From the NCBI GenBank assembly GCA_023387235.1, contig JAEWIJ010000169.1, positions 1-23,101 of the forward strand: 23,101 bases of DNA. Reading direction: 5' to 3'. A program made the translations under genes and the position numbers. Position 1 is the stretch's first letter. Each line of letters starts with the position of its first letter. Positions 7,963 to 15,575 of the stretch are shown here, one piece after another. Under the pieces are notes generated by a model that made no database searches, was not told the DNA's origin, and saw only the letters and a list, made by a program, of their open reading frames with translations. The DNA is from Pseudomonadota bacterium. Its GTDB lineage: Bacteria; Pseudomonadota; Alphaproteobacteria; Rhizobiales; Hyphomicrobiaceae.

Positions 7963-9009
7963 TTATTTCGAGCGTGTTTTGCGGCCCTGCGGCTTCTTCA
8001 TCGACGAAGGCCCGCGCAGGGCATCCAGCAACGCACTGAAGTCCTCGGGCAGCGGGCTCTCGAAGCTCAGGCGCTTGCCTGTCACCGGTTGCTCGAAGCC
8101 GAGGCCCGCCGCGTGCAGCGCCTGCCTGTCGAGGCTCGTCAGCGCCGCCTGCGCCTTCTCGCTCAGCCGTCGCGCGCTCGACTTGAAGCCGCTGCCGTAC
8201 ACGGGATCGCCGAGCACAGGGTGCCCGATGTGCGCGAGGTGCACGCGAATCTGATGCGTGCGGCCGGTCTCGAGCTCCAACTCCACGAGGCTCGCGATCG
8301 GCACACCGGCATCGTCGCGGAAAATTTCGAGCACCGCGTAGTGCGTGACGGCATGACGCGACGTCGGCCCCTCCGAGATGGCCATGCGCGTGCGATTGTG
8401 GCGGCTCCGCGCGATCGAGGCATCGATCGCGCCGCGCGGGCGGTCCGGCGCCCCCCACACAAGCGCCACGTACCGCCGCGAAAGGCGCCCGTCGCTGCCG
8501 TGCGCGGCGAACTGCTCCGAAAGCCCGCGGTGCGCCGCATCGGACTTCGCGACGACCAGCAGGCCGCTCGTGTCCTTGTCGAGCCGGTGCACGATGCCCG
8601 GCCGGCGCACGCCGCCGATCCCCGAGAGGCTTTCGCCGCAGTGCGCGAGGAGCGCATTGACCAAGGTCCCGCCGGTATGGCCTGGCGCCGGGTGGACGAC
8701 CATGCCGGCGGGCTTGTCGACGACGATGAGGTCGCCGTCCTCATGAACGATCGCGAGGCTCGTATATTCCGCTTGCGGCTCGGCCGGCGTCGGCGGCGGC
8801 ACGGCCACCTGATAGCGCTCACCCGGTTTGACCCTCAGGCCGGGCTCTTCTATCGTCCCGCGCGCACCCGTCACGTGACCCTGCTTGATGAGAGCCTGCA
8901 GGCGCGCGCGCGACAGCTCGGCAATATGGCTGCCGAGCACGCGATCGAGCCTCTGGCCGGCATCGGCCTCGGTGACCTCGATCGTGCGAATGTCCTGCAA
9001 AGCCGTCAT
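7963..9009 (-). CDS. rluD: RluA-family 23S rRNA pseudouridine synthase (RluD-type)
   Basis: A 348-residue enzyme that isomerises uridine to pseudouridine in 23S rRNA. An N-terminal S4 RNA-binding domain spans about residues 18-72 (RLDRVLGSHI...RARLQALIKQGHV). The catalytic domain begins with DGDLIVVDKPAGMVVHP, and the HRLDKDTSG motif holds the catalytic Asp, D144. GRTHQIRVHLAHIGHPVLGDP near residue 260 is also intact. The frame stays open upstream to 9462, but homology starts at the ATG at 9009. A basic tail (KKPQGRKTRSK) ends the protein. An S4 domain plus these motifs favours RluD/RluC over RluA. It is divergent from the DUF6476 gene across 63 bp, an arrangement I associate with alphaproteobacteria. 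Confidence 0.93.
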   Translation of the reverse strand: MTALQDIRTIEVTEADAGQRLDRVLGSHIAELSRARLQALIKQGHVTGARGTIEEPGLRVKPGERYQVAVPPPTPAEPQAEYTSLAIVHEDGDLIVVDKPAGMVVHPAPGHTGGTLVNALLAHCGESLSGIGGVRRPGIVHRLDKDTSGLLVVAKSDAAHRGLSEQFAAHGSDGRLSRRYVALVWGAPDRPRGAIDASIARSRHNRTRMAISEGPTSRHAVTHYAVLEIFRDDAGVPIASLVELELETGRTHQIRVHLAHIGHPVLGDPVYGSGFKSSARRLSEKAQAALTSLDRQALHAAGLGFEQPVTGKRLSFESPLPEDFSALLDALRGPSSMKKPQGRKTRSK

Positions 9010-9072
9010 GATGCGAAACGCGGCGCCAGACCGGCCCGAGCAGCGGACCAAACAGAGGTGAGCGGAACTCCC

Positions 9073-9453
9073 ATGCGCGATGATAGCGGCGGGCCGGACG
9101 AGCCGGGCGGACAGATGACCGGCATCGTGCTCGGCGAGCGCCAGCTCAAGATGCTCAAGGTTGCCGTCATCGTCATGGGCGTCATTCTGGTGCTCGGGTT
9201 CGCCACGGTCATTGCGCGCATTGTCTATCTCGTCAATCGCGGCGGCGAAACCGTCACCACCGTTTCCGCGTCCGTGCAGCAGGCCGCGCGTCTCGCGCTG
9301 CCGGCCGGCGCGAGCGTGCGCCACATGGCGCTCGCCGGCTCGCGTCTTGCCGTGCACTACGAGGGCCCCGGCGGCGGTGGCATCGTGATACTCGACCTGG
9401 AGACGGGAAAGCCTGTCTCGCGTGTCGAGATCGTGCCGGAAGCACCTCGATAA
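9073..9453 (+). CDS. DUF6476 single-pass membrane protein
   Basis: A 126-residue protein with a short polar N-terminus, one transmembrane helix at about residues 28-52 (LKVAVIVMGVILVLGFATVI), and a periplasmic part with LALPAGASVRHMALAGSRLAVHY and a closing IVILDLETGKPVSRVEI strand pair. This matches the alphaproteobacterial DUF6476 family, whose members often lie beside rluD as here. Function is unknown; the C-terminal part looks like one blade of a beta structure. The start is the ATG at 9073; a second in-frame ATG at 9115 is possible. Confidence 0.8.
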   Translation: MRDDSGGPDEPGGQMTGIVLGERQLKMLKVAVIVMGVILVLGFATVIARIVYLVNRGGETVTTVSASVQQAARLALPAGASVRHMALAGSRLAVHYEGPGGGGIVILDLETGKPVSRVEIVPEAPR

Positions 9454-9476
9454 AAAGCACACCTCGGGAGGCAGTC

Positions 9477-10481
9477 ATGAAAGCTTGGCAGATCGTTTCG
9501 GACGGCGGCATCGATGCCCTCAAGCTCGCCGATGTGGCAGCGGGCGCGCCGGGTCCCGGCGAGGTGCGCGTGCGGCTCAAGGCCAATGCCATCAACTTCC
9601 GCGATCTTGGTACCATCCGGGATCCCGTGGCGCGGCGGCTTCCCTACCCGCGCATTCCGAACTCCGACGGCGCGGGCGAGATCATCGCGGTCGGTCCCGG
9701 CGTGTCCGCCTTCAAGCTCGGCGATCGCGTGGCCTCGTGCTTCTTCCAGCGCTGGATCGACGGCCCCTGCACGATCGAGGCCATGAACAGCGCGCTCGGC
9801 GGCGCGGTCGATGGCGTGCTGGCGGAGGAAGTGAATCTCGCCGCCGACGGCGTCGTGCCGCTGCCTGCGCATCTTTCATACGCCGAAGGCGCGACGCTCC
9901 CCTGCGCGGCGCTGACGGCCTGGAATGCCATTGTCGAGACCGGTCGCGTGAAAGCCGGCGATACCGTCCTTCTGCTCGGCACGGGCGGCGTATCGATCTT
10001 CGCGATGCAGTTCGCGCGCATGATGGGCGCGCGCGCGATCATCACCTCGTCGAGCGAGGAAAAGCTCGCGCGCGCACGCGCACTCGGCGCGTCGGTCACG
10101 ATCAACTACCGCCAGAAGTCCGATTGGGAGAACGCCGTCCTCGAAGCGACGGACGGCAAAGGCGTCGATCTCACGGTCGAGGTCGGTGGCGCCGGCACAC
10201 TGCCGCGCACGATCGCCGCAACGCGCGTCGCCGGAACCATCGCGCTCATCGGCGTGCTCACAGGCGGCCAGATCGATCCGGCGCTCGTCATGCGCAAGTC
10301 GATCCGGCTTCAAGGCATTTATGTCGGCTCGCGGCGCATGTTCCTCGACATGAACCGCGCCATTGCCTTGCACGGCCTGAGGCCGGTCATCGATCAATCG
10401 TTCGCATTTGCGGATGCGCGCGCCGCCTATCATGCCATGGCGGCGGCCGGCCACTTCGGCAAGCTCGTCATCGAGATGTGA
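9477..10481 (+). CDS. NAD(P)-dependent MDR oxidoreductase (zinc-independent, quinone oxidoreductase-like)
   Basis: A 334-residue medium-chain dehydrogenase/reductase. The GroES-like N-terminal half has NAINFRDLGTIRDP, where zinc alcohol dehydrogenases carry the catalytic Cys, so the catalytic zinc ligand is missing. The structural four-Cys zinc loop is also absent. The nucleotide-binding half begins with VLLLGTGGVSIFAMQFARMMGA and the phosphate-contact SSSEEKLARARALGA, which suggests NADP(H). This points to quinone or enone reduction rather than alcohol oxidation, though annotation pipelines often name such proteins alcohol dehydrogenase. AGGCAG ends about 5 bases before the ATG. It ends 6 bp before the convergent membrane-protein gene. 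Confidence 0.9.
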   Translation: MKAWQIVSDGGIDALKLADVAAGAPGPGEVRVRLKANAINFRDLGTIRDPVARRLPYPRIPNSDGAGEIIAVGPGVSAFKLGDRVASCFFQRWIDGPCTIEAMNSALGGAVDGVLAEEVNLAADGVVPLPAHLSYAEGATLPCAALTAWNAIVETGRVKAGDTVLLLGTGGVSIFAMQFARMMGARAIITSSSEEKLARARALGASVTINYRQKSDWENAVLEATDGKGVDLTVEVGGAGTLPRTIAATRVAGTIALIGVLTGGQIDPALVMRKSIRLQGIYVGSRRMFLDMNRAIALHGLRPVIDQSFAFADARAAYHAMAAAGHFGKLVIEM

Positions 10482-10487
10482 GGACGA

Positions 10488-10874
10488 TCACTCGGTCGAG
10501 CCGGCAAAGCGCGCGATCATCCGGCCGGTCAGCGTCGCGAGGAAGAGGATCACGTACATCGGGATGCCGATGATGACGACGGCGAACGGCAGCAGGCCGA
10601 GGCCCGTGCCCGTCGGGTGGATGAGCATCATGCCGGCAATATGACCGCCGATTGCCCAGAGCGGCAGGCGCCACGCGCCGTCTTCCGTAAGTGCGCCCGC
10701 AAGTCCGTGCAGGATCAGCAGCAGGGGAACGCCGAAGAGCCAGTAGGGGGCAGTGTCCCAGCCTTCGCGGACGCTATATCCTGCAAGAACCGGCATCAGC
10801 GAGAAGAACGCCCAGATGCCGAACCCGGCGCAGGCAAGTATGCCCCCGTAGAAGGTCTCCAGTTGCCGTTGCAT
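10488..10874 (-). CDS. Small four-helix membrane protein, unknown function
   Basis: A 128-residue hydrophobic protein with four predicted membrane segments: YGGILACAGFGIWAFFSLM, YWLFGVPLLLILHGLAGAL, LPLWAIGGHIAGMMLIH and LGLLPFAVVIIGIPMYVILFL. I do not recognise a named family. The start at 10874 is supported by GGAG six bases upstream (GTGGAGCGTACC then ATG). The frame is open far upstream, but that part is the antisense of the exonuclease gene. It converges closely with the MDR gene and diverges from the exonuclease gene. Confidence 0.7.
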   Translation of the reverse strand: MQRQLETFYGGILACAGFGIWAFFSLMPVLAGYSVREGWDTAPYWLFGVPLLLILHGLAGALTEDGAWRLPLWAIGGHIAGMMLIHPTGTGLGLLPFAVVIIGIPMYVILFLATLTGRMIARFAGSTE

Positions 10875-11015
10875 GGTACGCTCCACACTGAACCCGCAAC
10901 CCACAGGATAGCGCCAGAAGGTTACGGAAGGGCGCAGCAGCATGGTGAACGAACTGCATCCGACCCGTGAGCTGGCGCGTTGATCCAGCAACGCCTCGCC
11001 CCCAAATTCTGATCC

Positions 11016-12044
11016 ATGCGTCCCGTGTCCATGCGTCCCGAGGATCTCATCTGCCCGACGCCGCAGGGCCTCTATTGCCCGCCTGCGGACGTCTACATCG
11101 ACCCCATGCGCCCGGTGCCGCGCGCACTCATCACGCACGGCCATTCGGATCACGCGCGGGCCGGGCACGGTGCCGTCATGGCGACGGACGAAACGCTCGG
11201 CATCATGGCCGTGCGCTATGGTGAGGACTTCACCGAGAGCCGCCAGCCCATGGCTTTCGGCGAGCGCGTGACCATCAACGGCGTCGAGATCTCGTTTCAT
11301 CCTGCCGGCCACGTGCTCGGCTCGGCACAGATCCTGCTGGCGTGGCAAGGCTTCCGCGCAGTCGTCTCGGGCGACTACAAGCGCCTCCCCGACCGCACCG
11401 CCGGCACGTTCGAGCCCATCCACTGCGATCTCTTCATCAGCGAGGCGACGTTCGGGCTCCCGGTCTTCTGCCATCCGCCGACCGAGCACGAGGTCGCGAA
11501 GCTGCTCGAAAGCGTCGCGCTCTTCCCCGAGCGCGCGCACCTCGTCGGCGCCTATCCGCTCGGCAAGGCACAACGGCTCATGGCGCTCATTCACGATGCC
11601 GGTTACGACAAGCCGATCTACATGCACGGCGCGATCCAGCGCCTCACGGAATTCTACCAGTCGCGCGGCATCCCGCTCGGCGATATCCGGCCCGTGCAGC
11701 TCGACGATCGGAAGAGTCTCGGCGGCGCGATCGTCATCTGCCCGCCGAGTGCCATGCAGGAAGCATGGTCGCGTAAATTTCCCGATCCGGTAACGGCTTT
11801 CGCTTCGGGCTGGATGCGCGTGCGCGCCCGAGCGAAGCAGAAGGGCGTCGAGCTGCCACTCGTCGTCTCCGATCATGCCGACTGGAATGACCTCGGCCGC
11901 ACGATCCGCGAAACCGGCGCGGAGCAGGTCTGGGTCACGCACGGTGCCGAGGAAGCGCTCGTGCACTGGTGCGAGACGCAAGGCATTGCGGCGCGCCCCC
12001 TGCGCCTCGTCGGCTATGGTGACGAGGAAGGCGAGGCCGCATGA
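11016..12044 (+). CDS. Ligase-associated DNA exonuclease (metallo-beta-lactamase/beta-CASP family)
   Basis: A 342-residue nuclease of the CPSF73/Artemis-like metallo-beta-lactamase group. The zinc-binding HGHSDH motif is at residues 41-46. Further metal or beta-CASP residues are in HPAGHVLGSAQ, SGDYKR and VVSDHADW near the C-terminus. The LICPTPQGLYCPPADVYIDP opening and the partner gene place it in the ligase-associated exonuclease family. The gene overlaps the DNA ligase start by 4 bp (ATGA), so the two are made together. The start is uncertain: a 15-bp duplication gives ATGs at 11016 and 11031 (MRPVS-MRPED) and neither has a strong Shine-Dalgarno. Confidence 0.9.
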   Translation: MRPVSMRPEDLICPTPQGLYCPPADVYIDPMRPVPRALITHGHSDHARAGHGAVMATDETLGIMAVRYGEDFTESRQPMAFGERVTINGVEISFHPAGHVLGSAQILLAWQGFRAVVSGDYKRLPDRTAGTFEPIHCDLFISEATFGLPVFCHPPTEHEVAKLLESVALFPERAHLVGAYPLGKAQRLMALIHDAGYDKPIYMHGAIQRLTEFYQSRGIPLGDIRPVQLDDRKSLGGAIVICPPSAMQEAWSRKFPDPVTAFASGWMRVRARAKQKGVELPLVVSDHADWNDLGRTIRETGAEQVWVTHGAEEALVHWCETQGIAARPLRLVGYGDEEGEAA

Positions 12045-13681
12045 ACCGCTTCGCCGCCCTCATCGACCGCCTCGGCTACGAGCCGCGCCGCAATGCCAAG
12101 CTGCGGCTCATGACGGACTACTTCCGCGACACGCCCGATCCCGAGCGCGGCTTCGCACTGGCCGCGCTCACGGGCGCGCTGTCGTTCCGCCACGCCAAGC
12201 CCGCGCTCATCAAGGGCCTCATCGCGGAGCGCACGGACCCGGTGCTGTTCGCGCTTTCCTACGACTACGTCGGCGACCTTGCGGAGACGGTCGCGCTCAT
12301 GTGGCCCGCACGCGCAGGCGCCAATGAGATTCCTCACCTCTCCGACATTGTCGCTGGCCTCAACGAGAGCACGAAGGCCGACCTGCCGCGCCGGCTCGCA
12401 AGCTGGCTCGATGCGCTCGACGAGACCGGCCGCTGGGCGCTCTTGAAACTCATCACCGGCGCCATGCGCATCGGCGCATCGGCACGCCTTGCCAAGACGG
12501 CCGTCGCGCGTCTCGGCACGCTCGAGCCCGACGAGATCGAGCTCGTCTGGCACGGCCTCGCGCCGCCCTATCTCGACCTCTTCGCGTGGGCCGAGGGGAC
12601 GGGCCCGAAGCCCGACACGGTCAACCCCGCGCCCTTTCATCCACCCATGCTCTCGCATCCGCTGGAGGATGTCGGCAACTGGCGCGAGTCTCTCGATCCC
12701 GCAGACTTCTCGGCCGAATGGAAATGGGACGGCATTCGCGTGCAGGCTGTCGGCGGTCGCGACAGCAAGTCAAACCGCGTCGCGCGCCTCTACTCGCGAA
12801 CGGGCGAGGATATTTCCTCCGCCTTTCCCGATGTCGTCGACGCCATCCAGTTCGAGGGCGCGATCGACGGTGAGTTGCTCATCCTGCGTGACGGCCGCGT
12901 GCAGAGCTTCAACGTGCTGCAACAGCGCCTCAACCGCAAAGCCATCACACCGAAGCTGCTCACCGAATTCCCGGCGCATATCCGCGCCTACGATCTTCTT
13001 GTCGATCATGGCGAGGACATTCGCGGCCTCACGTTCATGGAGCGACGCGCGCGTCTCGAAGCGCTTGTCGCGAAGCTCGATCACGAGCGCATCGATCTCT
13101 CCCCGATCGTGCCCTTCGCCGATTGGGATCAGCTCACGGCCGCGCGTGCCGATCCGACCTCGGCGGGCGCCGGAGATGATGCCGAAGCCGTCGAAGGCAT
13201 CATGCTCAAGCGCCGCGACAGCACGTACGTGCCGGGCCGCCCGAAAGGCCCATGGTTCAAATGGAAGCGCGATGCCTACACCGTCGATGCCGTCATGATG
13301 TATGCCCAGCGCGGGCACGGCAAACGCTCGTCCTTCTATTCGGACTACACGTTCGGCCTCTGGCGTGAGGGCGATGACGGCGCGGACGAGCTCGTGCCCG
13401 TCGGCAAGGCTTACTCCGGCATTACCGACGAGGAACTGGCCGCACTCGACCGCTTCGTGCGCAAGAACACCACGAACCGCTTCGGTCCCGTCCGCGAGGT
13501 CGTGCACGGGCGCGACACGGGTGTTGTGCTGGAGATTGCCTTCGAAGGCCTCAATCGCTCGACGCGTCACCGCTCCGGCGTCGCGATGCGCTTTCCGCGC
13601 ATTCATCGCATTCGGTGGGACAAGCCGCCACGCGAGGCTGATCGCCTCGAACATCTGGAAGCGCTGCTTGCATCGCGCTAA
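12041..13681 (+). CDS. ATP-dependent DNA ligase (ligase-associated DNA damage response type)
   Basis: A 546-residue ligase that seals nicks through a ligase-AMP intermediate. An N-terminal helical DNA-binding domain fills about residues 1-190. The adenylation motif KWDGIR is at 228-233, with K228 as the AMP acceptor. Further nucleotidyltransferase motifs are visible: YSRTGEDIS, EGAIDGELLI, EGIMLKRRDS and PWFKWKRD. An OB-fold follows, ending in RFPRIHRIRWDKP, typical of bacterial and archaeal ATP ligases. Its length and coupling to the MBL exonuclease match the PP_1105-like family rather than LigD. The usual third and fourth members, an Lhr-type helicase and the PdeM phosphoesterase, do not follow. 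Confidence 0.94.
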   Translation: MNRFAALIDRLGYEPRRNAKLRLMTDYFRDTPDPERGFALAALTGALSFRHAKPALIKGLIAERTDPVLFALSYDYVGDLAETVALMWPARAGANEIPHLSDIVAGLNESTKADLPRRLASWLDALDETGRWALLKLITGAMRIGASARLAKTAVARLGTLEPDEIELVWHGLAPPYLDLFAWAEGTGPKPDTVNPAPFHPPMLSHPLEDVGNWRESLDPADFSAEWKWDGIRVQAVGGRDSKSNRVARLYSRTGEDISSAFPDVVDAIQFEGAIDGELLILRDGRVQSFNVLQQRLNRKAITPKLLTEFPAHIRAYDLLVDHGEDIRGLTFMERRARLEALVAKLDHERIDLSPIVPFADWDQLTAARADPTSAGAGDDAEAVEGIMLKRRDSTYVPGRPKGPWFKWKRDAYTVDAVMMYAQRGHGKRSSFYSDYTFGLWREGDDGADELVPVGKAYSGITDEELAALDRFVRKNTTNRFGPVREVVHGRDTGVVLEIAFEGLNRSTRHRSGVAMRFPRIHRIRWDKPPREADRLEHLEALLASR

Positions 13682-13725
13682 GAACAGGCCGTGCCGGCCA
13701 GTCGACCCAGCCGTGAGATGATCAC

Positions 13726-14439
13726 ATGTCCCTACGCCTTTCCGATTTTGATGCCGTCACGTTCGATGTCTACGGCACGCTGATCGATTGGGAGCCGTCG
13801 ATCGTCGCGTTCCTCGCGCAGTGGGCGAGACGGGATGGCGTCACGGCCGGCGACGAGGAGCTGCTCATGGCCTTCGATCGCGCGCGCGCCGAGATCCAGA
13901 AGATTCGACCGGCGCTGCTCTATCCGGATGTGTTGCGACGGTGCTTCGATCGCATCGCAGCCGAGTATGGATTGACCGACGACGACGGCCAGCGCGAGAT
14001 GTTCGCCAAGGCGCCACATAGCTGGCCAGCCTGGACCGACAGCCATGCGGGTCTTTCCGCTCTCCAAGCGCGGGCGAAGATCGGGGCACTCAGCAATATC
14101 GACGAGGCTTCCCTGAAGACCTCGTGCGGCAGGCTCGGCATTGAGTTCGATCTGATCGTGACCGCCGAGCGCGTCGGCGCCTACAAGCCCGATTGGCCGC
14201 ATTTCCATACGGCCATCGCGGATCTCGCCGCGCGCGGCATTCCACGCGAGCGCATTCTGCATGTAGGACAGAGCCTGCGGGCGGACATCACGCCCGCCAA
14301 CAAGCTCGGTCTCAAATGCGCATGGATCAACCGTCCCGAACGCCTGCTCGGGCTATCGGGTGAAGGCGCGGCAGAGGCCCGCCCGGATCTGACTGTCAGC
14401 ACGTTGAAAGAACTTGTCGCCGCAATCGGCGACAAGTGA
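13726..14439 (+). CDS. HAD-superfamily hydrolase, haloacid dehalogenase type II-like
   Basis: A 237-residue hydrolase of the L-2-haloacid dehalogenase subgroup. Motif I is FDVYGTLIDWE with nucleophile D14, where haloacid dehalogenases typically have D-x-YGT. Motif II is GALSNID, motif III lies in VGAYKPDWPHF, and motif IV is HVGQSLRADITPANKLG. The last has Gln where HVGDS is common, with the downstream Asp kept. Real substrates of this group vary (haloacids, phosphoesters) and cannot be assigned here. It lies 44 bp after the DNA ligase and may be read through from it. Its last codons form the left arm and loop of a strong hairpin. Confidence 0.86.
   Translation: MSLRLSDFDAVTFDVYGTLIDWEPSIVAFLAQWARRDGVTAGDEELLMAFDRARAEIQKIRPALLYPDVLRRCFDRIAAEYGLTDDDGQREMFAKAPHSWPAWTDSHAGLSALQARAKIGALSNIDEASLKTSCGRLGIEFDLIVTAERVGAYKPDWPHFHTAIADLAARGIPRERILHVGQSLRADITPANKLGLKCAWINRPERLLGLSGEGAAEARPDLTVSTLKELVAAIGDK
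14412..14437. terminator. 11-bp perfect hairpin at the 3' end of the HAD gene
   Basis: ACTTGTCGCCG (14412-14422) and CGGCGACAAGT (14427-14437) form a perfect 11-bp stem with a four-base loop. The structure lies inside the last codons of the HAD gene and touches its stop. The convergent secreted-protein gene ends at 14468. There is no U tract on either strand, so it may act as a U-tract-independent terminator or protect both 3' ends. Confidence 0.6.
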
Positions 14440-14467
14440 TCCCAACCGTGCGAACGCCGGAGATGCC

Positions 14468-14740
14468 TTACTTGCAGGCCTTCTGGCGCGCCGTGCAGGT
14501 CGGCAAGCCCGAACCCGTATCGCACTTCATGGCGACCGGCCCGACGGCCTTCGCGTTCATGCCGCTGATCGAATTCTTGAGCGCGGCATTCGCCATGAAC
14601 TTCGCGAGATCCTCAGTGATCATGGTCGCCTGACCACCGGCGCGCACGCACTTGGCCGCTTCCGCACGCATGCCAACCGAGCTACCGGCCACCAGAACTG
14701 CCGTCGTCACCGCCAACGCGATCCAATGCAGCTTCCTCAT
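14468..14740 (-). CDS. Small secreted four-cysteine protein, unknown function
   Basis: A 90-residue protein with a signal peptide (MRKLHWIALAVTTAVLVAG, cleavage near residues 28-30). Mature cysteines C31, C73, C82 and C89 could make two disulphides in the periplasm or outside the cell. The centre is helical (TEDLAKFMANAALKNSIS). I do not recognise a named family. A strong GAGGAGG lies five bases before the ATG. It converges on the HAD gene, and the BA14K genes lie upstream on the same strand. Confidence 0.75.
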   Translation of the reverse strand: MRKLHWIALAVTTAVLVAGSSVGMRAEAAKCVRAGGQATMITEDLAKFMANAALKNSISGMNAKAVGPVAMKCDTGSGLPTCTARQKACK

Positions 14741-14866
14741 GCGAGCCTCCTCTCAGGAATGCACCGACTCACTCCATAGGCTCGCGACTCGCCCGGACAA
14801 AGACCGCTTTGCCGATTCAGCACGCGCGTTGCCGCAGCGCCACGCTTAGTCTCCCCGTCAACAAAA

Positions 14867-14895
14867 CGACCCGCCGGCATGGGGCCGACGGGTCG
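14867..14895 (-). terminator. Intrinsic terminator downstream of the first BA14K gene
   Basis: Read on the minus strand, a 12-bp stem with one mismatch (CGACCCGTCGGC and GCCGGCGGGTCG, 5-nt loop) is followed directly by TTTTGTT. It lies about 30 bp after the BA14K stop and about 125 bp before the next minus-strand start, so it separates the two transcripts. Confidence 0.85.
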
Positions 14896-14925
14896 CTCGT
14901 GTTCATCTCTCAAATGACTTGCCGA

Positions 14926-15363
14926 TCAGCGGACGAGGTACGGGCAGACCTGACGCGGCCCCTCGTATGGTTGGAACGTGCCGTCATCCCAGCTGAAGGA
15001 GCGATAGCGGTCCGCGCACATTTCCCAGCGATCGCGATAGCCGGCGCGCGACTGGGCAATCGAGCCGCCGATGATCAGCGCCGCGATGCCGGTGGCGATC
15101 GCCGGGCCGACCCAACGCCCACCGCCACGATAGTGACGCCGGCCATAATAGCCGCCACGACGACGGACCTGCTCGACGTTGCTCGTGCCGAGATGCTGCG
15201 CGGCCGAGCCGAACGACCCGAGCGCCGACGTGTTGAGGATCATGCTCGACTGAGAGGCACCCGAAAGGGCCGGAGCCGAAACCGGCGCGGCGGAAGCCGC
15301 TGCACTGCCGAATACGCCGAGGCCGATGGCGACTGCAGCGATCTTCAAGTTCTTCAAATCCAC
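14926..15363 (-). CDS. BA14K-family envelope protein (short paralogue)
   Basis: A 145-residue exported protein. A signal peptide covers residues 1-26 (cleavage near ASAA). A Ser/Ala-rich spacer leads to SNVEQVRRRG, a short Gly/Arg/Tyr stretch, a hydrophobic helix at about 84-103 (WVGPAIATGIAALIIGGSIA), and a C-terminal BA14K domain (YRDRWEMCADRYRSFSWDDG...CPYL) with two Cys. The family is named after a Brucella abortus 14-kDa lectin-like antigen. The start codon is GTG at 15363, about six bases after AAGGAGAG, and aligns with the start of its neighbour at 16250. The upstream EcfG-like promoter suggests stress control, and terminators flank it. Confidence 0.88.
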   Translation of the reverse strand: MDLKNLKIAAVAIGLGVFGSAAASAAPVSAPALSGASQSSMILNTSALGSFGSAAQHLGTSNVEQVRRRGGYYGRRHYRGGGRWVGPAIATGIAALIIGGSIAQSRAGYRDRWEMCADRYRSFSWDDGTFQPYEGPRQVCPYLVR

Positions 15364-15434
15364 TGTTCTCTCCTTCCGTGCTTACGTCGCGTGGGAGCAT
15401 TTCATGCTTCCGCCGCGGGCCGTCCTGGCGGGGC

Positions 15435-15459
15435 AACGCCCGATGCCGGTACTCGTTCA
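15435..15459 (-). promoter_or_regulatory. EcfG-like promoter of the short BA14K gene
   Basis: On the minus strand TGAAC (15459-15455), 16 bases, then CGTT (15438-15435). The alphaproteobacterial general-stress sigma factor EcfG recognises GGAAC-N16/17-CGTT, so this is one base off consensus. It lies 72 bp before the GTG start, matching the 73 bp of the perfect site at the paralogue. Confidence 0.65.
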
Positions 15460-15528
15460 ACGGGATACTGCGCGAAATCCGTCGCCAGTCGGCCGCGCTT
15501 GTTTTCGTCGTTAACGAGACAATAAAAT

Positions 15529-15557
15529 GGCCGCCGCACCCATAGGTTGCGACGGCC
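15529..15557 (-). terminator. Intrinsic terminator downstream of the long BA14K gene
   Basis: Read on the minus strand, GGCCGTCGC and GCGGCGGCC form a 9-bp stem with one G-U pair and an 11-nt loop, followed by ATTTTATT. It lies 18 bp after the long BA14K stop and before the promoter of the short paralogue, so the two genes are separate transcription units. Confidence 0.8.
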
Positions 15558-15575
15558 GGCTTCGTGGACGATCCA

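Noticed and set aside
8089..9072. Long plus-strand frame antisense to rluD and fused to DUF6476
   Set aside because: Only the last 126 codons look like a protein, with a membrane helix and family motifs; the rest is the shadow of rluD.
11016..11045. 15-bp direct repeat at the exonuclease start as a regulatory repeat
   Set aside because: It is a single in-frame duplication (MRPVS-MRPED) that only blurs the choice of start codon.
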